A stretch of DNA of 64,000 nt. Origin: Vitellaria paradoxa. Lineage: Eukaryota; Streptophyta; Magnoliopsida; Ericales; Sapotaceae. The notes under the pieces are model-generated. The model ran no database searches. It had not been told where the DNA came from and saw only the letters and a program-made list of their open reading frames with translations. Of the stretch, positions 45,527-58,066 are shown in pieces. Within the stretch, counting starts at the first letter, position 1. Every line of letters starts with the position of its first letter. Position numbers and translations under genes: made by a program. The stretch lies in assembly GCA_019916065.1 (NCBI GenBank), contig CM034242.1, positions 14,756,823 to 14,820,822 of the forward strand, in the 5' to 3' direction.

Positions 45527-46298
45527 AGATGTTAATTACTAAAAAAAAAATATTAGACATTGATTTCTCTAATAATTTACCAATACACTCATATGAAGAT
45601 ATCCTTGATCGGCTAGATTTAAATTATGAAAAAATATTATGGAGTTGTGGATGCGTACAAGTGCTTGAGAGGGAAAACACCATTCTTGTGCGTGAGTTGG
45701 ACCGTCATGGGGTTGGTTCACGCAATATATATTGTTACCTTACAAGAAGAAGGATCGTCGCCTAATAAGACGACCTCGTACGATCATCCGGGGAACATGA
45801 TTTGGCCGATCAATTCAAAAAAAAAAATTACCTGATGATACCACCTTACTCAAGGAATAGGACTTGGCCAATCAATCTCATAATGACAAAGCCAACATAC
45901 GCCAGAGGTGAGTTGTTACACTTGTTACTAAGGTAAGCAATTAAAAGTTCTTTTCATTGTGTACGACGTCGTCTAAATATCGAGGGACAAGTTCTTTTCT
46001 TGAATTCGGATTGCCCTAGTGTTTTAAATTTTTTAGTGATATAAAATTTGTCAAAATATTTTTTTTTGATAAAAAGCATTCTTCAAACTTTCAAAATTTT
46101 GCATCTCCACTGGATTTGTGGTAGTCATCAAATATTAATTTTATTTGAATACCACTTCAAAATTTTTGTAGCAATGGAAGATGCTACTTAATTCTATCAA
46201 AATTAGTTTTTAGGTTGATACATATGAATTTGGTTTATTTAAATTTATGCTTTACAAATTTAAGTTATTTCATTTTTAAAGACTTCGTGTGGGGGGTA
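45527..46298. other. Retroelement-like spacer, no domain recognised
   Basis: Two short + strand frames (45529-45765 and 45626-45835) have mixed composition. Together with the polypurine run gtgtgggggg at 46289-46298, which precedes an LTR-like start, they suggest the decayed 3' end of a gypsy element. Confidence 0.3.
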
Positions 46299-46810
46299 AT
46301 GTTTGTACCCAACAATCGGTCTAATAAAAATTTTTTGAAGCTTAACAAATAAATAAAAAACATTTAATGGCCATAACAATTGCTTTTAAAATTTTGATCA
46401 GCCATAATACATACCATATCTACCTTAATCGGCAAGGAGTAACTTGATATTTATCTTAAAAGTTGTTGTAATGATTGGCTATAAAATATTTGGTCAATTT
46501 ACTTTGACCTATTAAGTTATTTGGCACCAAAATAGAAAGAAGTAGGGAGATTTGGCCGATTTACTTTGATTTTGTAAAGATATTTGGCACCAAAATTCTA
46601 AGAAGTTAGGTGATTCGACTAATTTAATTTGATTCTATAACGACATTTGACACCAAAATTCTAAGAAGTTGAAAGATTAATGGGAAGTTACCTTAAATTA
46701 CAACCTCCCAGCGGGGGAGCGGAAGTTATGAAGTCGTTACTTTTTAACAATTTAAATTCAAATGAAGGCCGTTGAAGAAGGGGTCCCAGCACCAACTCAA
46801 GAACCTCCTA
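46299..46810 (+). repeat. Probable gypsy LTR remnant with internal tandem repeats
   Basis: A polypurine run is followed after taa by tgtttgtacccaac, a common start of plant gypsy LTRs. Inside, three units of about 63 bp (46488-46549, 46550-46612 and 46613-46677) share atttggccgattta and ttggcaccaaaat...agaagt. The right end is not defined. Confidence 0.4.
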
Positions 46811-47014
46811 AATTTCTTTCATGTTTTTCAATTTGGATCATTATGCCATTAGTTGTAATTTTATTTTCTTTACTTTAGAGCAATGAATTTCAATTTCTCT
46901 TAAGAATAGTGTAATTCAATAATTCCCACATGCTTACTATTTTCATACTCATGTCCATCTCTATATTCTAATCTATCACCACCTCAATATTTTAATGGAA
47001 AAATCAATGAATTT

Positions 47015-48052
47015 GAAGTCCTTGTATCTCCTAAAATTTGGCATAGTAGATCAAAACATGCTATTTATTGTACTTTGTGTAGATTAATTAATTTAAATTT
47101 CTTGCCTAAATTGAATTTTAATTCAAATTATAAATGTGAGACTTGTGTTGAAACCAAATAAGTTAAGACTTTTTTCTTTTTTCATTCAATTGAAAGAATT
47201 ACTAAACCTCAAGAAGTACTAAATCTCAAAAATTAATTTACATTAACATAATGTGATTTAAAATTTGTTTAAACTAGAGTTAATAAAAAGCATTTTATTA
47301 CTTTTATAAATGATTACATAATATATTGTTATATGTGCTTACTAAAAAGTAAATATGAAACATTAGAAATATTTATACAATATAAGAATGAGGTTGACAA
47401 CCAACTTTGCAAAAAGATCAAACTACTAAGAAGTGATATAGATGGTGAATATGAATCATTCTAGGCACAAATTATAAATATCATAGTATCATTCGTACTA
47501 TTGCACTTTATCCTTTTCGGAAAAATCATATTGCTAAACATAATAATATATTTTGAAAAAAAATGATAAATGTCGTGTTAATTAGTTCTAGTTTACACCA
47601 AAATTTGTAAGGGGAAAGTCTTTTTTCACAAATTATGTTCTTAATAAGACACCTCGTATGAAATTAGATAAAACTTCTTATGAACAATAAAAAGGTTGAA
47701 CACCTTATAAATTCTTAAAAGTAAGGGGTGGTGAGCTAAAGTTGCAATTTTTGTACATAAAAGGGCTAAAATAAAACAAAAAATGTCCATTGTATATTCA
47801 TTGTCTATGCACATAACAATAGTATACATATCATTTTCTTACACACAAATCAAAAAATTAAACTACGAGCCAGATTAGAATATTATATATAATTGAATTT
47901 AAGAAGACCTCATTTTTTTAAGATATGTTTTTTTGGTAATATTACATATGAATTAAGTTTTCTTACCTATCCTGATACAGTAAACTTTTACTGCTTTTTT
48001 AATTGAGTCAGCATTTACATTTTCATTTTCAATTATTTCATTTATGGGGGAT
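47015..48052 (+). pseudogene. Ty1/copia integrase relic
   Basis: In mixed frames it reads IWHSRSKHAIYCTLCRL (GAG-preintegrase and HHCC start), CETCVETK, then FITFINDYI, KYETLEIFIQYKNEVDNQL and LLRSDIDGEYES (integrase core Asp and Glu region). It ends with KFLKVRG (the TPYE..KG..P..K.L..WG block). Many stops are present. It belongs to the Tork/TAR-like style of copia integrase, but the lineage is not proven. Confidence 0.82.
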
Positions 48053-48540
48053 TGTTGATAATTTCATGTTTTGAACATGAATGTTAAGAGTTTTTGTGTC
48101 AAATCTAAAGTGGAGTCCACATATCATACTTTGTGAGTCCACATTAGAATTAAAAGATTTTCATGTAAATATTTGTTTCAAGTATTCACTTGTTCAAAAC
48201 TAATTCATGTGTGAATGGAAAATTGTTTCAAAGTATACCACTTGACAAAAGATCAGTGGGTTTGTCTCTTGTTAGAAAAGGAAGAAAAATTCCCAACATT
48301 TATATAGTTTAGGTGTGGACTAAGAGGAGGACTCCGAGGGGCACCCCACTTTTGTGGAAAAGAGAGAGACTTGGTTATACTTGAGTTCAACTCAAACTGC
48401 AACAGTCTGTTAGTTTTTCTGATTTTTGTCTGTTTCAAACAGACACGTCTTCATCATTATTTACATTTACATCAATTTCAGAAATAAAACACCTAATTTA
48501 CAATGAGTACTGCCATTATTTGGTTGCAAAGACACACAGA
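48053..48540 (+). repeat. Probable 3' LTR of the copia relic
   Basis: The polypurine tract atgggggat is followed by tgttgataatttcatg at 48053. A TATA-like atttatatag lies near 48298, then a moderately GC stretch. The 5' LTR was not found and the right end is approximate. Confidence 0.5.
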
Positions 48541-49292
48541 CCGCAACTTTCATCCATGGGAATGTGCGTAATTAATTTGTCTAACGAGACTGATCTTAAT
48601 CATTTCAGAAGCAATACCATGGATGAAGAATTTAGTGTTAAGGTGATAGTATCTAATGCTAGAATCAATTCAACCACTCCGGAATTTCATCTACAAAAAT
48701 AGTCAGTTTATTTGTTATTTATATGCGAACAGTGATATTGTGATATTGAAATATTGCTCAACAAGTAAGCAATGAACTACGTCCTCCCTCCCAAGTATAA
48801 ATATTCATGTCAGTCAGTTTGTCCCTCCAAGTGAATTGAAGTGAAATTGGGATGAAAGTCCTTTCTAAAAGGCTAATTGAAGGACTTCTCCTGCTAACCC
48901 GTACACCCAAACCAAATACCCTAGAAAAGTTTCATCGTTTAGATAGATAGAGATTTTGAATTAATTAATTTAAGATTAAATTATATTAAAATATGTGTTA
49001 GATATTTAATTTATATAATAATACATAGAAGGTTTCTAATAATTATTATTAAATTAGTATACCAGTATTATGTGAGAATTTAAATAACTATTTTTTATGA
49101 TGATTTTAAATTCATTATAATACAATATCTTTCGACTAGTTAAGTCCATTATGAAATTAGAAATTAACAAAATTCTATTTGAGTTTTTCTCTTTAAACAA
49201 ATTTAAAAAATTCTTTAATTTCAAATTCATAAAATACGAACGAAACACTAAAGTTTTTACTTTACTAAAAAAAAATACCATAATAATATAAA

Positions 49293-49675
49293 GCCCATTT
49301 GGAGCTCGAAAAAAATTTAAAAAACTCTAAAAAATTTCAAACGTTTAAACTTTGCAAACTCCAAAAAATTTAAACTTTTTCCAAAAATTTGCTAAAATTT
49401 ATTGAAACAAATTATTATAGTGCATTTTAACAGATTTTGACATTTTTTTTAAAAAGTTAAATTGACATTTGCACTAAAAAATTTCACAAAATTCTAAAAG
49501 TTTCCAAGATTCTCTACTAAAATTTTGGTATGTGTCACTTTTTACATAACTTTTAACAACTTTATATTAAATCAAATACAAACATCCAAATAATTTAATT
49601 TCAAAACTTTTACACTCTAAATTCTAAAAAAATTTACTTTTGTTCAATTTTGAACTTTTTGCAGCCCAAACGGGT
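49293..49675. mobile_element. MITE-like element
   Basis: Termini gcccatttggagc and, inverted from the right, gacccgtttgggc around about 383 bp of A/T-rich DNA. No exact target duplication was seen. Confidence 0.5.
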
Positions 49676-49715
49676 CTATGATAGGTTTGTGGACCTATCA
49701 ACCATAATCAATTGA

Positions 49716-49843
49716 GGGTGTGCTTGCAGTGAGATAAAGTGGGAGGAATTGCGAGTTCATAATTCGTATAGTGAGATAAAAAGTAAATAATTTTTATATA
49801 TTTTTAAAAGTTTTCGAAGATTTACATCAAACCAAATGGAGCC
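49716..49843. mobile_element. MITE-like element, same family as 23075
   Basis: Starts gggtgtgcttgcagtgagataa and ends accaaatggagcc. It shares the agttcataattcgtatagtgagataaa type of interior with other copies. Confidence 0.45.
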
Positions 49844-50445
49844 TAAATGTGTTTTTATTACATATTTATTATTTTCACATTATTTTTATTTATTTATTTA
49901 GAGTATTGTGACAGGATGATATTGGTTTTTTTTTTTTTTTTCATCTTTCTCCTTTAAACTATTTAGTACACAACTAGTGCATGTTAATTACACTCCTTAT
50001 ATTCTCTCATAAATGGTGCAATAGTATAGCATTACTCCAAATTCACCATTGAGGGACCTATGGATACTACATAGCTGCACATTCAATGAAACGATTGAAA
50101 CAATTATTAGGGTTTTCGAGAAAGAAAAATATTTAGGACTTCAAACTGTGGACAATACGAGCATCAGCATTAATTGAGAGTGGTAGGCTGATATTAAATT
50201 AAAATCAATGTTAGTTAAGTAATGTTAAGGTTGAGACAGTTGAATTAAAAATAATTCAGATGTATTTATATTTTTTAAAAAATATAAATATATTTAAATT
50301 GTTAAATTTTAATTTAATAATTCTTAATTTAAAATTTTAAGTTGACATGATTTTCGAGATCAACCACCAAATCCTCGACATTGATCGATTCTGAGAAATG
50401 TATTGCATGAATTGGAAGACAGCGTTACATGTCCCATATGCATGC

Positions 50446-50449
<4 letters not shown>

Positions 50450-50482
<33 letters not shown>

Positions 50483-50520
50483 ACGTTTTGAGACAAATAA
50501 GTCCAGTCCAGTCCAGTCCA
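50450..50520. repeat. (TC)n tract followed by (GTCCA)4
   Basis: A TC run at 50450-50481, and four perfect GTCCA pentamers at 50501-50520. Confidence 0.85.
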
Positions 50521-51823
50521 GAAAGCCTGCTCTGCGAAGATCCTTTTTAACCTTAACCAGATAAAGTGGGGCGTGAGAAGCCTGTCAAAAGCGTCAGCAT
50601 CATCATCCTGGTTCTGTCTGTGCTGGGTTGCATTCGCCTCAGGACGAATCTGTCTCCTTCACGTCACCTTTTATTGCTTGTGTGGTGGGGGCCGCAGGGT
50701 ACCTTAATTGGCCGAGCAAGCTTTTCTTTAAGCACGAGGACTTAATAGCTTTCAACGTTCATACCTCGAAAAATGCAACGCTCCAACTCGACTAGTTAAT
50801 TTCATCCAACTCGGGTGAAGTTTGCTCCGTAACTCGTTTGAATTTGGAATTGAGCTCGTTTTATAAAAGAGCTGATTTTGAAAATTCGTGAATTGATTAT
50901 ATATGTATATATTTATATAATATTTAATTTATGTATTGCAGGTCTGACTTTTCCTTATGGATATACCCGTCAAAATTATTTTTAAAATTGATTTTATCAC
51001 TTTACGTTTTGATTGTAATGTGGTAAAGTGCCCACTTTCTGGTATATGTGTAAATTTAAAATTTTTATTTATTATACGAATTATAAAATTATAATTTCTA
51101 CTAATTATATTAACTTTTTTTACTTCAAACATCATATATATATATATATATATATATAATACCATTTTCCATCCCCCCACTCATATATGTAATGCTTAGC
51201 TCAACATCGCAACCCTTGAACCTAATTTACCTGATCCATTTTAATTGGGCTGTGAATAGTGTTTCAATTCTTGAATTTGCAAATTGTGCACCAACTATGA
51301 TCAAATTATCAAATTCCTTTGGTCAACTTTTTGAATTTAAAATAAATTCACATTTCTCTTTAGTTTAAAGAAAAAAACTAATATAATACTATAAAAATGT
51401 AATATATGCCAAATCATTGGCATAAATTACAAAATGATCAATATTAAACAAAAAAAAATGTAAATACGACAACTTTATTAATAATAACTCAATGCATGGC
51501 ATAATGGAAGTATTATGTTCTATTTATGTATTTTGGTTCATTTATAAAACAATCGTATTCTTCTAGTTTCAATATATGTGATAAGAATATATACCCTTCA
51601 TATCAAGATTCATAACCCTTTTCATCATGACCTATCAATGTTGTAAATTCAGAGATTAAGAAAAAATTGAGTAAACTACACACAAATAACTTTATCTTTA
51701 TATCAACTTTCACTTTAGAAACTTTATTAGTAATTACAACAAATAATTACCCTATATGGTTAATTTTTACTTTAACTCTTCTATCAAATTTATCAACGAA
51801 AATATTAGTGTTAATTACATAAA

Positions 51824-51971
51824 GGAGACGTTTTGACTGATAAAAAGTGAAATAAAATAAAATAATTTATAAATTCGTGATTCATAAAGTGAGATAAAAT
51901 GTGAATAATTTTTAGAGATTTTCAGATATTTTTAGACTTTTTCACTATTTTACTTCGCACTAAACGAACCC
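51824..51971. mobile_element. MITE-like element
   Basis: ggagacgttttgact at the left and cactaaacgaaccc at the right, with an interior containing attcgtgattcataaagtgagataaa. Ends approximate. Confidence 0.38.
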
Positions 51972-52294
51972 ATAATAGGCATGTAATATTTTTAGTCGTA
52001 TTTTGTTAATAGTTTTTAATAGAAGGATCACTGGAAAGTATAGAGATTAATTTTTACAATTAAAAATAAATATAAGGGTGTAAAATATAATTTATTTAAA
52101 TATTAAAAGAGAGAGAGAGAGGGAGAGAGAATTTCTAACTTCAAAAACTACCGGATACATTGCATTACATTGGGCAGCAAGATAGAAAGTATTCCATTTT
52201 ACTGGATTTTCATTATGACAAGCCAAAAGTCCATGGAAATTAAAAGTCGCATGCAAAATCACTTTATCAAGCATCTTCTGCTCTCTTTAATTAA

Positions 52295-52413
52295 CTAGGC
52301 AAGCTCTTGATTCTTTTCCACAACTCGCACTCCCATTGCAGATCTAAGCGCGTTGGCCTGATACCATGGAGAAGACATCGAACTGGTTTCATTAGTTCTA
52401 AGTGCATTCAATC

Positions 52414-52467
<54 letters not shown>

Positions 52468-52846
52468 TATATAACTTACAATATATATCATTGTTGAGAT
52501 CACATACCTGATCATCAGTGATTTCCACAGCAAAGCCATCAACAATAACCAAAGAAAATGACTTCTTGTAGCTGCCAGGCTCGAGGGTGGTGGCCAATAA
52601 CTCATCGTGCTTCCTACTTAAGTACAAATCAAGCTCATTTGCCCCTCCATTTGTTCTGATATTGGATACCCAATTGTTAAGCCGAAAAAGGAGACCATTA
52701 GAGATCCACTAAACAATGAGAGAGAGAGAGAGAGGAAATAATAAAGTAATAAATTCAAGAGAAATTCACCTATTAGATCGAAGACGCTCATATTCTGGAT
52801 CATAATTCATGAAAACAAAGTACAACTCACTTTTCTCACTTCCCAT
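52295..52846 (-). CDS. Stand-alone inhibitor I9 / subtilase propeptide-like protein, 95 aa, three exons
   Basis: Likely binds or inhibits a subtilisin-like protease, as the I9 prodomain of plant subtilases does. Exons are 52846-52770, 52655-52508 and 52357-52295. Both introns are GT-AG, and the exons sum to 288 nt (95 codons plus stop). The protein runs MGSEKSELYFVFMNYDPEYE, then LYLSRKHDELLATTLEPG, SLVIVDGFAVEITDDQ and RSAMGVRVVEKNQELA before the stop. These are the strand-helix-strand-helix-strand blocks of the I9 fold. There is no catalytic protease domain after it and no clear signal peptide, so it may act inside the cell. A TATA-like run lies at about 52913-52927. It could be a relic of a larger subtilase gene, but splice sites and frame are clean. 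Confidence 0.85.
52417..52467. repeat. (TC)n-(TA)n microsatellite in intron 2 of the I9 gene
   Basis: About 17 TC units followed by about 8 TA units inside the 150-bp second intron (52358-52507). Confidence 0.9.
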
Positions 52847-52912
52847 TACCTCTGTGTTCTTCTTCTTTTCGTGGAAACTTATGCAGTGACTTGATACTCA
52901 ACATGATAACAA

Positions 52913-52927
52913 TGTATTTATATATAA
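52913..52927 (-). promoter_or_regulatory. TATA-box of the I9 gene
   Basis: On the gene strand TATATATAAATAC lies about 70-80 bp upstream of the ATG at 52846. Confidence 0.55.
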
Positions 52928-53543
52928 AAAATTTTGTTATTAATAGAAGGTTTTAATATTTTTTAAATTATAGAAGCAAAGATGCCTTTTGAACAAAAAC
53001 CTATTTAAGTAAAACATGAAAACGGGCTGGTTTGGTTTTGATTTTAGTTTTCGAAATCGTGCTTGCTAATTTTATTTCTAAACAAATTATTTGAGGTTGA
53101 TTACATGGAATTTTGTTTTTCTTTTGTTTTGCTTTTTCATTTTTTTAAAAAATTATATTTTCTTTGAGATTATAAAATTATTAAAAGTTTAGTGTGCCGT
53201 GAAATTATAAATTTATATTTGTATTTTTATAATTTTATTTCTTAAATTAATTTTTGTAACTTACAATATTGTTTGCTAAGTACTTGACTTTACTTGCAGG
53301 GCATTAAAACGTGTTATTTTTTTATACATATTAAATATTATATATATATATATATATATTACTTTCTTTTTCTATTCAGACTTAGGACAGAAGATATTAA
53401 TTTTTTATTTTACTATTATTTTACTATCTTGCAAACAGAATTTTTCAAAAGCAGATCCTTAGTTGACAATTTTCCATTTCTTTTTTTTTTTTTTTGGTCT
53501 AGTCGTGTTCTAGAAATCAATTTCAAATGTATTAAAAAATTAA

Positions 53544-53947
53544 GGCACCGTTTGGAATTCTAAAAAATAAAATAAATCTCCAAAAAACTTTGTTTTGTTT
53601 TCCGTCATTACTAATTTAAATTTTTCCCGCGTTTACTAAAAATCCAAAATTCGCTTAAAAAATAAAAAATTCAGAAAGAGGTTAACCGAATGCGTAAATT
53701 TTTTTGACAATCATATTCTCCTAGTTGAAAGCTTTCAAACGAGTACCATTGTTACTATTTTTTATGAATTTTTTTAAATCCGTGGGAATGGATTTGGAAA
53801 ACTGTTCCCACGGTTTTGAAAAAATGAGTTTTATTTTTTGAATCCGTTAGAATAATTTTACCAAACCATTCTAACGGATTTTTCTGTCAAAATTAACCCA
53901 AATCACATTTTTTCTTATTTTTTTTTTTTATCACTCCAAACGTCACC
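53544..53947. mobile_element. MITE with TAA target duplication, 404 bp
   Basis: Termini ggcaccgtttggaatt and, inverted from the right, ggtgacgtttggagtg. Exact TAA flanks at 53541-53543 and 53948-53950. PIF/Harbinger (Tourist-like) by TIR and TSD. The interior repeats a gaatccgt/gggaatgg-type phrase on both arms. Confidence 0.75.
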
Positions 53948-53950
53948 TAA

Positions 53951-55199
53951 GAAAGACGTGGGCAACTGAAATTTCCGGGTTGCCCCTGTACAACTTTAGG
54001 ATATACCTTGGAAGTGTACCATGGCTCTAACTCGATCTAAGTCTCTCACATGCACCTAGGGATGCTGGTAACATTATCTCATAATTAATTAATATATAAT
54101 ATTAAGCACACGCTTGTGACAGAAAAGTCAGCCCTCATACATTGGCTGCGGCAAATAATTAATGGATTCCCTGCATAAAGCTACCGCTTATGCATTATTC
54201 TATATATATATTAATAATTAGTTTAATTGGCAAGCAAGGACAAGATTAGTTTTACTTTTGGATTTGTTTTCCTTGTTTTTATAACTTTTTCCCAATCTAA
54301 TTTAATTTTTCTTATATTGTTTTAATAGTTTTTAAGTATATTATTCATATTCATTAAAAAAAAAACTGCCAGATATTTACGTTGTTCTATTTTAAAGTAT
54401 TTTTCATATTTTTTTAATAAAAAATCTGCCTAGAAATTACCAAAGACAACCCAAAAAAATAGTCAATATTTAATTAAAAAAAGTTAAAACTCCTTATTGT
54501 TTCGCAAACTAAGCCAATTAGTTAATTGATTATTGACTAAAGGCATGTTTAATTTATCAAATTTTATCCAAAAAAAACTAGATTTTATTAAATTTCTTTA
54601 ATTTTCTACACGAAATAAAAATTAACTTTTACCAATTTTTTTCAACTTTTATAAACTTTTACCCAACAATATTCAAATATTTAAAAAGCAGTGACATGTG
54701 TCAATTTTTTTTTTAAAGGCCCCTCAATGAAAGTAAGATTGGCACTCGATCAAAACCTTTGGTCCATAAACTAAGAATTGAGTGATTACCAATTAATAAT
54801 TTTAGGAAAGTATTATCATATTATTATAAAGTTGATGCCACCATAGTGGTGGAACAGTAATTTAAAAAATTTTTGATATATATATATATATATATTTGGG
54901 GTCAAGGTATACTTCGAACTTGGAAGTTTCTTACCCAATATTTTATGGACCTAGCTAACATTAGTCAAAGTATACTTTAGAAGTAAATTAGGTCCGTTCC
55001 CACATGATACCTACGCCTAGCAAACCAACTAGAGGTAGCTCTCCAGTCCGAACCCATGTAGCTATGTATTGTATATATAGCAATGTCGTTATATATTTTT
55101 CTAGAGCACATGGGAACCCAATCAAAGTCTTTCCGAGGTTACTCCTCCTCTCTTTTTAATTTTTAAAAAATTATTTTACTACGCCAAACTGCTTTGTGG
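53951..55199. other. AT-rich spacer, no gene seen
   Basis: Nothing recognisable apart from a (TA)n run at about 54875-54893 and some GC-richer text at 54900-55070 of unknown origin. Confidence 0.4.
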
Positions 55200-55310
55200 T
55201 GTTGAATCTATCTCGTAACTCTCGAAAGTAGTTTATGAGATGAGACTTTTTTTTATATTTATATATTAATCATCAGCTCCTTTTAAAATTGATGTGAGAA
55301 TACCCTAATA
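55200..55310 (-). repeat. Solo TRIM LTR, related to 29742-29856
   Basis: 111 bp from tgttgaatct to accctaata. It aligns along its length with the TRIM LTRs at 29742 and 30062 through tgagatgagactt, atattta..at, atcagctccttttaaaa and gatgtgagaataccc. There is no second LTR. The flanks (tgtgg and caaac) do not match, so the target duplication has decayed. Confidence 0.6.
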
Positions 55311-55417
55311 CAAACTTGCTATTTGCATAATATAATCCAAAATACATTAACTATGTATGTACATAATATTTGTATATACACGCACAGGTTTTAGACACCC
55401 TTAGTCAATATTATAAT

Positions 55418-55568
55418 CACTTTGTTTAGAGTGATAAAAATCTCTTAAAAACGATAAAAAATATTAAAAAATTTTAAAAATTATTTATTTTTTATTTTTT
55501 GTACGAATTACGAACTCATAACTTATCTCACTTTATTTTATTTTATCTCACTTTTTATCACTCTTATC
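55418..55568. mobile_element. MITE-like element
   Basis: Left ctttgtttagagtgataaaa and right tttttatcactctta form an inverted repeat. The interior has tacgaattacgaactc, as in the copies at 2362 and 58494. Confidence 0.42.
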
Positions 55569-55599
55569 ATATATATTTTTTTACGGCAAAAGCGAACGC

Positions 55600-57547
55600 A
55601 ATCAAATGAATGGTAAGACTACTCTTCCCCTTTTCCATCTTTGTACAAAACTATTTCACTAAGCCAAGTTAGCACTTCAGAAAATGTAATACTACAAAAG
55701 GGATACGTACGCGTGTGGATATATATATACTTTTTCGCTGAGAAAGGGTTAAAAGTAAAATTTATAACTGAAGGGTCATTAGTTATTATTATAAATAATA
55801 AAATATTAAGAAATCCTTAAAAATATTTAAAATTTTGAGGGCACATGACTCCATTAATTTGTGACTAGCCGCTTAATTTGGTAAATTAAAGAGTAGGAAT
55901 TTTTTCTTAATTTTGTAGACTTTTTTTATTTTTTTACTAACATTTAATTTCTTTTCCATGTTTGATGACTTTTAAGCAAGTTAATCATGCTTAAAGTTAA
56001 AGCTCAAAAAAAAAAAAAATCTATATACAGCTGGTGAAAATACTTGGGATCTCATATTTGAAAATAGTTTTTCTAATGTTTTTTTATAAATAAGAATTAC
56101 ATATCTAAAACTTACTAAAAATAAAAAAAATAAATTTGAATAAAGAAAAATTATATAAAAATGAGAAAAAAAAAACATTGGAGAAAATTTTGGTCTTTTC
56201 CTTTTCCTATGGTGCTTGTATAAGTTTTGGGTATCATAAAAAGCATGGAAGTGTTTGAAAGGTGAAAAATTAAAAAAATGTTAAAAAAGTGTAATATATC
56301 AGTTACTTTTTAACGTTTAGAAAGTCAAACTAAAAGTTTCCGCCAGAATCATTACAATGGGGTTGAATGATCTGTTTCAATAATTCTGGTCAGAAAAGTT
56401 GTTAGAAATTGATAAAAAATTGATAGAAAATTGACAAAAATCTATAAAATTTAAAATTTTAAAATAAATGTGCGAAAAATAAAAATACTAAAAATTTAAA
56501 AAATTTATAATATTTTATTTTATTTTATTTTATTCATTTATTTATTTTTATTTATTTATATATTTATTTATTTTTTGGGTATAAACATTGGCCGTTCAAA
56601 TCGGCCCATACTTAGAGACCTCGTAGCAAGTGTATAGGAATGACCTTTCGAAGAGGTTGCCAACATCAAGGTCAGTACAAATTCCCAAAGACAGATCACC
56701 GGTCACGGATTGAGGCCCAAACATGCCGTTTTAAGGTAAAAGCGTAGATGGAATCGTGGGACCATGCAGAGACACCTCCAATTTACTGCATTAGTTCTAC
56801 TGTCGCTCGAGACTCTGAAATGTACTGTTGTGTTGGTTCCACATGTTTCACAGCAGCGCTGGTCTCTTATCATCAAATAAATAAACAAATAAATAAAAAT
56901 AAAATAATATTGATAATTTCCCATTATCAAAGCTGAACTATATTCGCAGTACGCTGTAATGATTTTTGGCACCTTTTTATTATATTTTTTATGACATGGT
57001 AACTCGTCCTTATAAAATAAGTGTGCATTAGATTAACTTATCGAATTTGCATGATAACACTTTGTTTGGTCACAAATTTGATTTTATTTTTTCTTAATTG
57101 TAACTTTTTTTTTGGTCTTACATGTCTTTTTGTCATTAAAATTTAATTTTCTTTTCATAACCTGTAACTTTTAGGCATATTCATCGCATTCTTAAAAAAT
57201 AAAAAATAAAAAAAATTTTGTATCCATTTAAGTAAAAATTAAAAAAATAAGAAGATCAATTTTTTTGTTACTTTTTTATTTAAATAGATAATTTTTATAC
57301 AAACGAACCTGAAATTTTCATATTTTATTTTTTTACGAATTTGATTAACAGGACCAAAAGTTAACTCATAAATCACATGAGACCTTTTAAAAAATCATTA
57401 CTCTCGTAGCCTTTTTAAATTTACTTTTTTTCTTCTTTATCCATTAACTAGTTTAGAGTTTTAATTTTTGAGAAAAGTAAAAGGTGACGTAGGAAAAGTT
57501 TATGAATCAAAAGGGAAATTGACGGACTCCGAGACCTTTGTTTAGTA
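55600..57547. other. AT-rich spacer, no gene seen
   Basis: Includes a TATTT/ATTT microsatellite at about 56510-56575 and a GC-richer patch at 56580-56850 without a domain. A faint MITE-like pair (tttgtttggtcac / atacaaacgaacc) lies at about 57060-57312. Confidence 0.35.
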
Positions 57548-58054
57548 TGAGAATACGTAATAGAGATTGATGAGGGTGAAATTTCATGATTCTAGATCCA
57601 AGTCTCCTAACGTTTGATCTGCTAGAAATAATGAAACCTGTACATCAAGAATACCGGTGTATAGCCTGTCAAAGATTCTCCAACGACTAACTCAATAAGA
57701 GATCTAGAAACAGTTTGGCAAAGTAACTTCACGGTGAGAGTTGTGTACCTGTAATAGTGATTCATTCCCCTATTTATAAGGTTATTCCATAGATTCAAGA
57801 ATAGAGATAAATCGAGAATTCTTCCTAATTTACAGTGATTTCCCCATTCAAATAAGGGAAGTGCGAAATCTATATCAATCTTGGAACTCCTTTCTTATTT
57901 TGATGATTCTGAATCAAAAATTACAGCCTGAATTTCAGGATTATGATCATAAAAACCTCATGTACATGCCTACATTCAGCTCGGCATTTAACAGCTTGGG
58001 CTATGGAGCTGGACCTAAGCTGGCCCGACCTTTATAGCTCATAAGGTTGGCTCA
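57548..58054 (-). repeat. 3' LTR of the gypsy element
   Basis: 507 bp. On the element strand it starts TGAGCCAACC and ends ACGTATTCTCA (TGAG...CTCA). A TATA-like TTATAAATAGGGG lies near 57782-57770, with a GC-richer U5-like end. The second LTR is outside the window or lost. Confidence 0.65.
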
Positions 58055-58066
58055 TCTCCCCCAAGG
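58055..58066 (-). other. Polypurine tract of the gypsy element
   Basis: TTGGGGGAGA on the element strand, directly before the LTR start TGAGCC. Confidence 0.6.

Larger units (their letters stand above)
48541..52294. other. AT-rich stretch with MITEs and microsatellites
   Basis: Contains MITE-like elements at 49293, 49716 and 51824, a (TC)n tract at 50450-50481, four GTCCA units at 50501-50520 and a GC-richer patch at 50560-50720 with acgtca-type motifs. That patch could be a relic promoter or exon, but no frame or splice pattern supports a gene. Confidence 0.4.
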
